From contig JACPUR010000016.1 in assembly GCA_016192135.1 (NCBI GenBank), positions 22,651 through 86,650 of the forward strand: 64,000 nucleotides of DNA. The letters run 5' to 3'. The position numbers and the translations under genes are program-made. Of this stretch, positions 35,115 through 43,425 are shown piece after piece. The notes under the pieces were generated by a model, which searched no databases, was not told the origin of the DNA, and was given only the letters and a program-made list of their open reading frames with translations. How positions within the stretch are numbered: position 1 is the stretch's first letter; each line of letters begins with the position of its first letter. This DNA is from Candidatus Tectomicrobia bacterium. Its GTDB lineage: Bacteria > UBA8248.

Positions 35115-36269
35115 TTGAGAGTTCTCCACATCATCACCCGGCTCGACCGGGGGGGCTCGGCCGACAACACCCTGCTCTGCTGCATCGGCCAGCGGCGGAG
35201 CGGCCACGAGGTGGTGCTCGCCGCCGGAAGCGGCATGACCGGGGAATCGCCCTTGCTGCCCCGGGCGGAGGCGGAGGGCGTAGCGCTGGTCCGGATCCCG
35301 CCGCTCGTCCGCGCCATTCATCCCGCGAGGGACGCGGGCGCGCTGTGGGCCTGCTACCGCCTGATCCGAGGGGGAAGGTTCGACCTCGTGCACACCCACA
35401 CCTCGAAGGCCGGGATCCTGGGCCGCGCCGCCGCCCGCCTCGCCGGGGGCTGCCGGGTCGTCCACACCCCGCACGGCCACGTCTTCTACGGCTATTTCGG
35501 CCCGTGGAAGACCCGCCTGTTCGTCTGGGCCGAGCGCCTGATGGCCCGCTGGACCGACGCCATCGTCACCCTCACCGACCGGGAGGCCGAGGAGCACCTC
35601 GCCCTGGGCGTGGGGCGCCCCGGCCAGTTCGTCACCATCTTCAGCGGCATCCCCCTCCCCCCGGCTCCTCCCGCCGACCGGGCCGCCCGGCGGAGGGCAC
35701 TGGGCCTTCCCGAGGACGGCCCGCTCGTCGGCTCGGTGGGCCGCCTCGACCCGGTGAAGGGGCACGGGCTCCTCATCCGCGCCTTCGCCCGGCTCCGCGA
35801 CCCCAAGGCGCGGCTCGCCCTCGCCGGGGACGGGGAAAAGCGCGGGGAGTACGAGGCCCTGGCCCGGGAACTGGGAATATCGGAGCGCGTCCATTTCATG
35901 GGCTGGCGCGAGGACGTGGATGATCTGCTCGGGGCGCTCGACCTCTTCGTCTTCCCCTCTCTGAACGAGGGCATGGGCCGGGCGGCGGTCGAGGCCATGG
36001 CGGCGGGGCTCGCGGTGGTGGCCTCCCGCACGGGGGGCCTGCCCGAGGTGGTGAGGGACGGGGAGACGGGCCTGCTCGTCCCGCCCGGCGACGCGGAGGC
36101 CCTCGCCTCGGCCATGGAGCGGCTCCTGGCGCGGCCGGAGGAGCGCCGGGCCATGGGCGAGGCCGGGCGCAGGCTGGCCCGGGACTACGGCGCCGAGCGG
36201 ATGTGCGAGAGGCTGGAGGCTCTCTACGCGAGACTTCTGGCGCCCTCCGCCGCGGGGGCCGCCCGGTGA
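35115..36269 (+). CDS. GT4 glycosyltransferase
   Basis: The 384-residue GT-B enzyme starts at a TTG. It has VLHIITRLDRGGSADNTLLC, the HTPHGHVFYGYF loop, VGSVGRLDPVKGHGLLIRAF, and the E-x7-E motif in SLNEGMGRAAVEAMAAGLAV, then VRDGETGLLVPPGDAEAL. It differs from the GT4 at 30115, so the two should add different sugars. It overlaps the PHP protein gene by a GTGA junction. Confidence 0.93.
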   Translation: MRVLHIITRLDRGGSADNTLLCCIGQRRSGHEVVLAAGSGMTGESPLLPRAEAEGVALVRIPPLVRAIHPARDAGALWACYRLIRGGRFDLVHTHTSKAGILGRAAARLAGGCRVVHTPHGHVFYGYFGPWKTRLFVWAERLMARWTDAIVTLTDREAEEHLALGVGRPGQFVTIFSGIPLPPAPPADRAARRRALGLPEDGPLVGSVGRLDPVKGHGLLIRAFARLRDPKARLALAGDGEKRGEYEALARELGISERVHFMGWREDVDDLLGALDLFVFPSLNEGMGRAAVEAMAAGLAVVASRTGGLPEVVRDGETGLLVPPGDAEALASAMERLLARPEERRAMGEAGRRLARDYGAERMCERLEALYARLLAPSAAGAAR

Positions 36270-37744
36270 GGCTCGCTCTCCTCCTGGCCGCCGCTCTCGT
36301 GCTCCTGCCGCCCGCTGCGCCCGCCCAGCCGGCCCGGCCCGCCCAGCCCCAGGCCCCCGCCTCCCAGCGGCAGAGCGGGCTGACCCCCCACCGGGCCGTC
36401 ATCCACATCCACACCACCTTCAGCACCGGCGAGTTCACCGCCGAGGAGATCGTGGCCAAGGCCAAGGCGGCGGGCATCACGGTCGTCGTCTTCACCGACC
36501 ACGACTACGTCCGCATGGCCTGGGGGCCGCCCCCCTTCCGCCACCTCTTCAGCTACAGCGTGGACTACCGGCCCTCCGTCCTGCGCATCGGGGTGGACGA
36601 GTACTACAACACCATCGAGAAGCTCCAGCGCGAAAACCCGGGGATGGTCCTCATCCCCGGCATCGAGAGCGCGCCCTTTTACTACGTCACGGGCGGCCCC
36701 CTGGCGGGCGATCTCGAGATCCACGACTGGCGCCGGCACATCCTCCTCCTCGGGATGGGCCGCCAGGCGGTGAAGAAGCTGCCCATCCAGAACAACGGCC
36801 TGAGCACCCGCTACTTTTCCGTCCTGCTCCCGGGCTGGCTGATGTACCTGGGGGGCATCTTCCTCTCCCTCGTCCTCCTCATCTTCCCGGGATGGCTCCG
36901 GTGGACGGGCGCCGCGCTCTTGCTCCTCAACGTGATGGGGGCCATCGACGCCCACCCCTTCAAGTCGAGCCCCTTCAGCCCCTACCTGGGCCCGCGCGGC
37001 ATGCGCCCCTACCAGGAGATCATCAACTACACCGAGGAGAACGGGGGGTTCGCCCTCTGGGCCCACCAGGGCTCGCTCCTCGGCCGCGAGAAGACCGGCA
37101 CGGCCGCCATGCGCACCGCGCCCTACACCCAGGTGCTCCACGAGACGGTCAACTTCTGGGGCTTCGACGCCATCTACGAGGACAACTTCAAGGCCAGCCT
37201 GCCCGGCCAGGAGTGGGACCAGTACCTCGTCGGCTACGTCAACGGCCTCAGGCCCAGGCCCATCTGGGGCTACGGCGGGCTCGACTTCCACGCCGAGAGC
37301 GAGCTCGGGGGGCGCAAGCGGCTCACCGACATCCAGAACGTCTTCCTCCTCGAGGAGGCCTCCGAGGACGCCTTCTTCCGCGCCCTGGTGAACGGCCGCT
37401 TCTACGTCTCCCGGGGCTACACCCCGGCCCGCCTCCAGATGAACGCCTTCCAGGTCGCATCGCCCGACGGCAAGGCCGCGGCGACCTACGGCGGGGAGGC
37501 GCAGTTCGGGGGGGCGCCCCGGATCACCTTCGAGGTCGCGGCCCAGGACGGCAGCGCGGTGAGCGTGAAGGCCCAGCTCGTCCGGATGGGGAAGGTGATC
37601 CGCACCTTCGAGGGCAAGACGCCGCTCAAGGTGGACTTCACGGACGGCGACAACTTTCCCTTCAAGCGGTTCTACTACCGCGTCGACGCCCAGGTGGACC
37701 GGAGCAACCACGTCATCACGAACCCCGTTTTCGTCCGGCGCTGA
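36266..37744 (+). CDS. Exported/membrane PHP-domain phosphoesterase-like protein
   Basis: The 492-residue protein starts at a GTG overlapping the preceding stop (GTGA). It has a signal peptide (LALLLAAALVLLPPAAPAQ). The PHP metal motif follows in VIHIHTTFSTGEFTAEEIVA, with VVVFTDHDYVRM and LIPGIES. Two membrane helices interrupt the domain (about residues 200-240). PHP motifs resume (ALWAHQG, YGGLDFHAES), and a beta-sandwich tail ends the protein. Exported PHP proteins in polysaccharide loci are thought to be phosphatases or phosphodiesterases, but the substrate is unknown. Confidence 0.82.
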   Translation: MRLALLLAAALVLLPPAAPAQPARPAQPQAPASQRQSGLTPHRAVIHIHTTFSTGEFTAEEIVAKAKAAGITVVVFTDHDYVRMAWGPPPFRHLFSYSVDYRPSVLRIGVDEYYNTIEKLQRENPGMVLIPGIESAPFYYVTGGPLAGDLEIHDWRRHILLLGMGRQAVKKLPIQNNGLSTRYFSVLLPGWLMYLGGIFLSLVLLIFPGWLRWTGAALLLLNVMGAIDAHPFKSSPFSPYLGPRGMRPYQEIINYTEENGGFALWAHQGSLLGREKTGTAAMRTAPYTQVLHETVNFWGFDAIYEDNFKASLPGQEWDQYLVGYVNGLRPRPIWGYGGLDFHAESELGGRKRLTDIQNVFLLEEASEDAFFRALVNGRFYVSRGYTPARLQMNAFQVASPDGKAAATYGGEAQFGGAPRITFEVAAQDGSAVSVKAQLVRMGKVIRTFEGKTPLKVDFTDGDNFPFKRFYYRVDAQVDRSNHVITNPVFVRR

Positions 37745-37765
37745 ACGCCGGGCCAGGGAGCGGCC

Positions 37766-38380
37766 ATGAACATCCTCGCCATCGGGTCCCATCCGGACGA
37801 CATCGAGTTCGGCTGCGGGGGCGCCCTCGCCCGCTACGCCGAGTCCGGCCACCGGGTGATCATGCTCGTGGTGACAGGCGGGGAGCAGGGGGGCGTCTCG
37901 GCCACCCGCCGGAAGGAGCAGCAGGCCGCGGCGGACATCCTGAAGGCGGCCGAGGCCATCTTCGGGGCCTACGAGGACACGCGGGTGCCCCTCACCCGGG
38001 AGTTCATCTCCTACCTGGAGGACATCCTCCAGAGGACCCGGCCGCACATGATCTTCGTCCACCACGGGGAGGACACCCACCAGGACCACCGCACGGTGCA
38101 CACGGCCATCCTCTCGGCCGCGCGCTACGTCCCCAACCTCCTTTTCTACGAAGGCCCCACGACCATCGACTTTCAGCCCACGATCTACGTGAACATCCAG
38201 GGAACGCTGGACAGGAAGCTGCGCGCCCTCGAGGCCCACGCTTCCCAGGTCCAGAAAACGAACATCCCCAACACCAACATCCTGGAGATGGCCCGGGCGA
38301 CGGCCGTGTTCCGGGGCACCCAGGGCCGCGTCCCCGCCGCCGAGGCTTTCCGCTCGGCCCGCCTCTTCCTCGAGCCCTGA
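37766..38380 (+). CDS. PIG-L family N-acetylglucosaminyl deacetylase (LmbE-like)
   Basis: The 204-residue enzyme has the zinc motif IGSHPDDIEFGCGGALARYA at the start, TGGEQGGVSATRRKEQ, and the second zinc site HHGEDTHQDHRTVH. It removes acetyl from GlcNAc-type sugars or GlcNAc-lipids. The following aminotransferase, the initiating transferase and the deacetylase at 27646 point to an amino-sugar polymer with free amines. Confidence 0.93.
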   Translation: MNILAIGSHPDDIEFGCGGALARYAESGHRVIMLVVTGGEQGGVSATRRKEQQAAADILKAAEAIFGAYEDTRVPLTREFISYLEDILQRTRPHMIFVHHGEDTHQDHRTVHTAILSAARYVPNLLFYEGPTTIDFQPTIYVNIQGTLDRKLRALEAHASQVQKTNIPNTNILEMARATAVFRGTQGRVPAAEAFRSARLFLEP

Positions 38381-38385
38381 CCGCC

Positions 38386-39450
38386 ATGGCGCCCGCCGCC
38401 ATCCCCCACTCCCGGCCCACGCTGGGCGAGGAGGAGGCCCGCGCCGCCGCCGAGGCGGTGCGCTCGGGGCAGATCGCCCAGGGCCCCCGCACGGCCGCCT
38501 TCGAGGAGGCCGTGGCCCGCTACGCGGGCAGGGCCTGGGGCGCGGCGGTGAGCAGCGGCACGGCGGCCCTCGGGCTCGCGCTCCACGCGATGGGGGTGGG
38601 CGCGGGAGACGAGGTGGTGGTCCCGAGCTACAACTGCCCCGCCCTCGCCCACGCCGTCCGCCACCTGGGCGCCCGGCCCCGCCTGTGCGACGTGGAGCCC
38701 GCCACCGGGAACCCGACCCCCGAGACGGTGGGCGCGGCGGCCCGGGGGGCGCGGGCGATCATCGCCGCCCACCTGTTCGGTTTGGCCGCCGACGCGGCGG
38801 GCATCGCCGCCCTGGGGGTCCCGCTGGTCGAGGATCTCGCCCAGGCGCTCGGAGCCCGCCGCGCGGAAGGCAAGGCGGGAGGATTCGGGAGGCTCGCCAT
38901 CTGCAGCTTCTACGCGACGAAGCCCCTCGCGGCGGGCGAGGGAGGGATGGTGCTGGGGGACGAGGAGGCCCTCCTCGCCCGGATCCGGGACGCGCGGGAC
39001 TACGACGAGCGCGACGACCTCGCCCCGCGCTGGAACTGCAAGCTGACCGACGTCCAGGCGGCGATCGGCCTCGTCCAGCTCTCCCGCTACGAGGGCTTCA
39101 TCGCGCGCCGGAGGGAGATCGCCGCCCGCTACGCCGAGGGGCTCGCCGGGACCCCGCTGGAGCTGCCCGGCGACCCGCCCGGCGGCCGCCACATCTACCA
39201 CCGCTACGTGGTGCGCCTGCCGGAGGAATACGCCCGGCGGGGCGGCCCCGGGGCGGCGGAGGAGGCCCTTCAGGCGAAGGGGATCGGGGCGCGGCGCCCC
39301 ATCTACCGCCCCCTCCACCGCCTCATGGGCGAAGCGGGCTTCCCGGGGGCCGAGGAGGCGTGGGCCCGGCATCTCTCCCTCCCGATCTATCCATCCTTGA
39401 CGGAGGGGGAGATCGAACGGATCATGGGCGCCGTTCGCTCCCTGTTCTGA
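38386..39450 (+). CDS. DegT/DnrJ/EryC1 sugar aminotransferase
   Basis: The 354-residue PLP enzyme has SGTAALGLALHAMGVGAGDE, PSYNCPALAHAV, EDLAQALGAR, and the PLP lysine in CSFYATKPLAAGEGGMV. WNCKLTDVQAAIGLVQL, IYHRYVVRLP and PIYRPLH follow. It transaminates a keto-nucleotide sugar. It starts five bases after the deacetylase stop. It could feed a 3- or 4-amino sugar into the polymer. Confidence 0.94.
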   Translation: MAPAAIPHSRPTLGEEEARAAAEAVRSGQIAQGPRTAAFEEAVARYAGRAWGAAVSSGTAALGLALHAMGVGAGDEVVVPSYNCPALAHAVRHLGARPRLCDVEPATGNPTPETVGAAARGARAIIAAHLFGLAADAAGIAALGVPLVEDLAQALGARRAEGKAGGFGRLAICSFYATKPLAAGEGGMVLGDEEALLARIRDARDYDERDDLAPRWNCKLTDVQAAIGLVQLSRYEGFIARRREIAARYAEGLAGTPLELPGDPPGGRHIYHRYVVRLPEEYARRGGPGAAEEALQAKGIGARRPIYRPLHRLMGEAGFPGAEEAWARHLSLPIYPSLTEGEIERIMGAVRSLF

Positions 39451-39457
39451 GGAGAAG

Positions 39458-40648
39458 ATGGCCACGGCGGACCGCGGCACGACCCCTGCCCAGGAGACCG
39501 GCGGCGGCTTCGCCTTCGCTTATCTCTATGGGGCCGCCTTCATCATCCTGGGCTTCATCCTCATGCCCCAGGTGAGGGGCTGGATGAAGGACCACGGCCA
39601 CCGCTGGGCCTACGTCCCCGCCATCTCCCTGCTCGCCTCGTTCCTGGTCACCCCCATCGTCCGGGCCATCGCCGTCAAGATGGGCGTGGTGGACGTCCCC
39701 GACGCCCGGAAGATCCACGCCTCCCCCACGCCGCTCCTCGGGGGTCTGGCCGTCTTCTTCGGCTTCGCCTTCTCCGTCTTCGTGAACAACCTCTACTCGC
39801 CGGAGATGATGGGCGTGGCCGTGGCCGCCGCGATCCTCCTCATCGTGGGGGCCTGGGACGACATGCGCCGGGTCCGCGCGACCGTGAAGATGGCCGCCCA
39901 GCTCCTCGCCTGCGCCATCGTCGTCTACTCGGGCGTGCGGCTCTCCTTCTTCCCGCCGGGCATCCTGGAGGACACGGTCGAGATATTCCTCACCTTCCTC
40001 TGGCTCATCGGCATCTCGAACGCCCTCAACTTCCTCGACGGCATGGACGGCCTCGCCTCGGGCCTGGGGGCCATCGCCGCGCTCTTCTTCGGCGTCTCGG
40101 CGCTCCAGACCAACCAGCCTTTCGTCATGTTCCTGAGCCTGGGGCTGATGGGCGGGTGCCTGGGCTTCCTGCCCTACAACCTGCGTTCCGGCAAGCCGGC
40201 CGCCATCTTCCTGGGGGACGCCGGGAGCACCTTCATCGGCTTCACCCTGGCCTCCCTCGGCGTCATGGGCACATGGGACGTGAACGACCCCATCAAGGCC
40301 TTCGCGATGCCCATGCTGATCCTGGGGGTGCCGATCTTCGACACGACCTTCATCACCGCCTCCCGCGTCGTCTCGGGCCGGGTCGCCTCGGTGCGCGAGT
40401 GGCTGGAGTACGTGGGCCGGGACCACATCCACCACAAGCTGGTGGACGTGGGGCTCTCGCGGCGCCAGACCGTCTTCTTCATCTTCCTGGTGGCCGCCTC
40501 GCTCGGCATCTCGGCCCTCGTCCTCAGGAACGGCCGCACGGTGGACGCCCTCCTCCTCCTCATCCAGAGCTTCAACATCCTCTTCCTGCTCGTCATCCTG
40601 ATGCAGAAGGGCGCCGACACCCGCCGCCGCAACGGGGACCCTTCCTGA
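39458..40648 (+). CDS. Undecaprenyl-phosphate sugar-1-phosphate transferase (WecA/TagO family)
   Basis: The 396-residue protein has about eleven helices. It has the N-terminal DVPDARKIHASPTPLLGGLA, the metal motif ALNFLDGMDGLASG, the catalytic FLGDAGSTFIGF, FDTTFITASRVVSGR and the HIHHKLVDVGLS histidine loop. It moves GlcNAc-1-P or a related sugar phosphate onto undecaprenyl phosphate, the first step of the repeat-unit assembly. It is the last gene of the plus-strand polysaccharide group. Confidence 0.95.
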   Translation: MATADRGTTPAQETGGGFAFAYLYGAAFIILGFILMPQVRGWMKDHGHRWAYVPAISLLASFLVTPIVRAIAVKMGVVDVPDARKIHASPTPLLGGLAVFFGFAFSVFVNNLYSPEMMGVAVAAAILLIVGAWDDMRRVRATVKMAAQLLACAIVVYSGVRLSFFPPGILEDTVEIFLTFLWLIGISNALNFLDGMDGLASGLGAIAALFFGVSALQTNQPFVMFLSLGLMGGCLGFLPYNLRSGKPAAIFLGDAGSTFIGFTLASLGVMGTWDVNDPIKAFAMPMLILGVPIFDTTFITASRVVSGRVASVREWLEYVGRDHIHHKLVDVGLSRRQTVFFIFLVAASLGISALVLRNGRTVDALLLLIQSFNILFLLVILMQKGADTRRRNGDPS

Positions 40649-40749
40649 CCCGTCCTGGGGAAAAAAATTTTTTCCCTTGAAGCCGGGGAGGGATGCGTAT
40701 CCTCCCTCCGCCCGTCCAGTTCCGGGAGGCTCCCCTTCGGGCAGCGCCG

Positions 40750-41053
40750 TTTTTTTTGCCTCGTATATAGGTGAAGATTGGTGAAAAACAGGGAAAGACG
40801 GGACTTTTTTAAAAGGAAGCGGGGGGTGCTTCCCCCGCCCGCCCCGGCGGGATTCAGGCCCGCCCGATGAAATTTTTTGGCTAGAATATCGGTGAATATC
40901 GTAGACAGCCCAGGAAAGACGGGCTTTTTACGCCGAAACTCCCGACCCTGCGAACCCTTTGTCCCTCCGTCCGCGTCCGCCCCCGTCCCGAGAAATTTTT
41001 TGCCTGGAATATCGTGAAATATCGTAGACAGTCCAGGAAAACGGGGCTTTCTT
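40750..41053. repeat. Three degenerate direct repeats, about 60 bases each
   Basis: Copies at about 40750-40812, 40870-40930 and 40993-41053 share a T-run, then GCCTNGAATATCG, GGTGAATATCGTAGACAG, and AGGAAAGACGGGCTTT. The spacing is about 120 bases. The second and third are most alike. Each copy is AT-rich at its left end and flanked by GC-rich DNA. Function unknown. Confidence 0.65.
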
Positions 41054-41450
41054 AGTGAAATTCCTCTCAGGTCCGAAATGCCCTTCCATCCCCGGCATCT
41101 CCCCGGCCGGAAACCGGGCGGGCGAGGCCGGCTCTCCTTGAAGATAGGCCGGGAGAGGGAAACCTCCGCTACCGCAATTTCGTCCAATTTCGCGCACGTT
41201 CATGCTTGGTCCTCAGGGGGAGCAGATTTTCAAACTTCAAAGTGGGGGACGAGGGAGGCCCGGGTATTGGAGTTCCCCCCATGTTCCCTCCCCCCTGCCA
41301 CCTCCGCCTACGCGGGCCTCAGCCCTCTCGCCTTCGAGAAGCTCGCTTCGGCGGACGAAGGCCCGGAGGGAGGGGGAGAGGCCAGGGCGTGGACGGGGGT
41401 GGTGAATTTCCCTCCCCCTCCGGGGAGAACCCAAGAACCGGTGGAGTAAA

Positions 41451-41495
41451 GTGTCACCCATGTCCCAGGTCTGATGTGTTACCCATGTACCCGGT
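41451..41495. mobile_element. Possible relic of an insertion-sequence end
   Basis: Two direct copies of a 20-base unit of the type GTGTYACCCATGTNCCNGGT (41451-41470 and 41476-41495, 17 of 20 identical, period 25). Tandem motifs of this GTTACCCATGT..CCGGT kind are, from memory, typical of the terminal regions of IS481/IS21-type elements. No transposase or second end is present, so this would be a solo remnant. Confidence 0.4.
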
Positions 41496-41631
41496 TGCAC
41501 AGAGGGGGAAGCGCCGAGCGCTCCCCCCTGAGGGAAGACGAATCTTGTAATAGCCCCTCGTCCTAGCCTCAGCCAGAGGGCGACCAGGAGATTCGCCCCT
41601 ACGGATACGACCTTCCCCCGCAAGTGTAGGC

Positions 41632-42306
41632 CTACAGCCGGGGATAGCGCCCGCGCCAGATCTCGTACAGGGGCGCCCAGTACATGGAGAAGGTGAAGAT
41701 CCAGGCGAACTCCTCGATGGGGATGCCCTCGATGGCGAACCCCGAGAAGTTCACGAGCTGGTAGCTCGCCCGGAGCGAGGGGAAGGCCCTCCAGAAGACG
41801 TAGTAGATGGCCCCGTAGATGAGGGTGGCGGCGAGGCCCGAGAAGAGAATGGGCCGCACCGCGTCCCATCCCAGGAAGCCGAGGAGGACGATCGTCCCCA
41901 GCAGCATGGCCCCCCCGGGGAACCAGGCGAAGTTGACGGGCACCTCCGTCCCGCCCGGCAGGTAGAGGGCGAGGAACAGCGCGGGCGCCGCGAGGGTCCA
42001 GGCGGGGTGGACCCGCCGCAGGAGGAAGAGGCCCTTCCCCGCCACGGCCTGGTAGGAGCAGGCGCAGAAGCCCCCCAGCACGCCGCAGAAGAGCAGGCTC
42101 TCGAGGAAGAGCTCATTGCCCAGGGGGATGGCCTTGAACTTGGGAATCCAGTAGGACGGGATGAAGAGGGGCTCGGTGAACCCGAGGAAGAAGGAAACCC
42201 CGCTGGAGAAGAGGAGCTTCCGGCGCAGGTCCTTCCGGAGATGGAAGTAAGCGGCCCATACCGCGCCGAAGGCGAGGGCCAGCCACAGGTAAACGTAGTC
42301 CCGCAT
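41632..42306 (-). CDS. Lycopene-cyclase-domain-like membrane protein
   Basis: The 224-residue protein from the ATG at 42306 has about seven helices. The final segment FAIEGIPIEEFAWIFTFSMY resembles the GxPxEExxF signature of heterodimeric-type carotenoid (lycopene) cyclase domains. An earlier SGVSFFLGFTEPLFIPSYW also fits. No carotenoid genes are nearby, so it may be a non-cyclase member of the superfamily. It is the last gene of the long minus-strand group, eight bases after the histidine phosphatase. Confidence 0.6.
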   Translation of the reverse strand: MRDYVYLWLALAFGAVWAAYFHLRKDLRRKLLFSSGVSFFLGFTEPLFIPSYWIPKFKAIPLGNELFLESLLFCGVLGGFCACSYQAVAGKGLFLLRRVHPAWTLAAPALFLALYLPGGTEVPVNFAWFPGGAMLLGTIVLLGFLGWDAVRPILFSGLAATLIYGAIYYVFWRAFPSLRASYQLVNFSGFAIEGIPIEEFAWIFTFSMYWAPLYEIWRGRYPRL

Positions 42307-42314
42307 CCGATTCC

Positions 42315-43016
42315 TCAGCCGTTCACGAGGCGGACGAGGGGCCTCTCCCCGTGGTACTCGATGATGTTGAGGGCGGCGAAGTCCTGCTCGATGCGGAAGA
42401 AGTTCTCGAGGGGGACGCCGAGCGCGTCGCACAAAATCACCCGGTTCACCCCGGCGTGCGCCATCACCATGATGTTCTTTCCCGCCATCTTCTCGCGGAG
42501 GCGCCGCAGCGCCCGGCGCACCCTGAGGGCGAGGTCCTGCAGGGACTCCCCGCCCGGCGGCCGGGAGCGCACGAAATCGGCGTAGTGGGCCCTGAGGCGC
42601 TCGGGCTCCTTCGCGCTCAGGGAGGCGTAGGTTTCCCCCTCCCATTTCCCCAGGTCCAGCTCGGAGAGCCCCTCCACCACCTCGCCCTCCCCCGGGGGCT
42701 CCAGGCCGAGCTCCTCCCGCAGGAGGAGCGAGCTGCGGCGGGCCCGGCGCAGCGGGCTCGTGAAGCAGCGGATCTCCCCGCCGCCGTCCAGCCAGGGCGC
42801 GAGGCGCGCGCCGGCCTCCCGCATCTGCGCCTCCCCGCGCGGGGAAAGCTCCACGTCGGTCCGCCCGAAGAAGCGGCCCTGCTCGGAGCCCACCCCCGCG
42901 CCGTGCCGCACGAGGAGGAGCCGGATCGGGTGGGAAGCCTTTCCCGGCATGGAGACCGACGGATCGCTCCGGTCCGCCGTCACCGGCTCGGGAAGCTGCG
43001 AAACGGGATTCTCCAT
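42315..43016 (-). CDS. Histidine phosphatase family protein
   Basis: The 233-residue protein has the catalytic RHG motif in IRLLLVRHGAGVGSEQGRFF, FTSPLRRARRSSLL, a GLSELDLGKWEGETYASL stretch and the second catalytic histidine in MVMAHAGVNRVILCDAL. The layout matches alpha-ribazole phosphatase CobC and phosphoglycerate-mutase-like enzymes. No cobalamin genes are near, so the substrate is open. It starts ten bases after exbD. Confidence 0.85.
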   Translation of the reverse strand: MENPVSQLPEPVTADRSDPSVSMPGKASHPIRLLLVRHGAGVGSEQGRFFGRTDVELSPRGEAQMREAGARLAPWLDGGGEIRCFTSPLRRARRSSLLLREELGLEPPGEGEVVEGLSELDLGKWEGETYASLSAKEPERLRAHYADFVRSRPPGGESLQDLALRVRRALRRLREKMAGKNIMVMAHAGVNRVILCDALGVPLENFFRIEQDFAALNIIEYHGERPLVRLVNG

Positions 43017-43026
43017 AAAGAGGGCC

Positions 43027-43425
43027 TCATTCCTTGACCGCGACCGAGATGTCGCGGATGCCCGCCGAAAAGCTGCTGCCCATGATCTGGACCACGAAGC
43101 CGTAGTCGAGGCGCTTGTCCGCCTTGATGGTGAGGGTGTGCCGGCCGGGCTTCGCCGCCGCCTCCTTCAGGCGGCGCTCGAGGGCCGGGAGGGAGAGCGG
43201 CTGGCCGTTCAGGCGGATGTCCTTCTCCACCCCGACCTCGACGAGGAAGTCCTGCTTCTGCTGGGCCTGGGCGCTCTGCTTCGACTCGGGCAGCTCGATG
43301 TCGAGCCGCCGCGTGAAGTCCACGAACGAGGTGGAAACCATGAAGAAGATGAGGAGGAGGAAGACGAGGTCCGTCATCGAGATGAGCTGGAGGCTGTAGT
43401 CCTCCTCCTGCTTCTGGAAGCGCAT
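43027..43425 (-). CDS. exbD: ExbD/TolR-family biopolymer transport protein
   Basis: The 132-residue protein has a short cytoplasmic start, one membrane helix with the key aspartate (QLISMTDLVFLLLIFFMVST) and a periplasmic domain ending DYGFVVQIMGSSFSAGIRDI. With the adjacent ExbB/TolQ-like protein it forms a proton-driven motor for outer-membrane transport or envelope maintenance. No TonB or TolA is visible in the window. Its start directly abuts the exbB stop. Confidence 0.9.
   Translation of the reverse strand: MRFQKQEEDYSLQLISMTDLVFLLLIFFMVSTSFVDFTRRLDIELPESKQSAQAQQKQDFLVEVGVEKDIRLNGQPLSLPALERRLKEAAAKPGRHTLTIKADKRLDYGFVVQIMGSSFSAGIRDISVAVKE

Larger units (their letters stand above)
40649..41631. 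other. Long gene-free stretch with repeats
   Basis: Nearly 1 kb without a supported gene lies between the WecA-like gene and the lycopene-cyclase-like gene, which converge on it. It holds an AT-rich palindrome (GGGAAAAAA/TTTTTTCCC around 40658-40676), three degenerate 60-base repeats, and a short direct repeat like an IS end, listed separately. The open frames that cross it on the minus strand lack start signals and repeat with the DNA, so I do not call them. Confidence 0.6.

Noticed and set aside
40174..41187. A minus-strand frame across the repeats after the WecA-like gene
   Set aside because: It has no ribosome binding site and no domain, and its internal amino acid repeats only reflect the DNA repeats. 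Its end runs antisense into the transferase gene.
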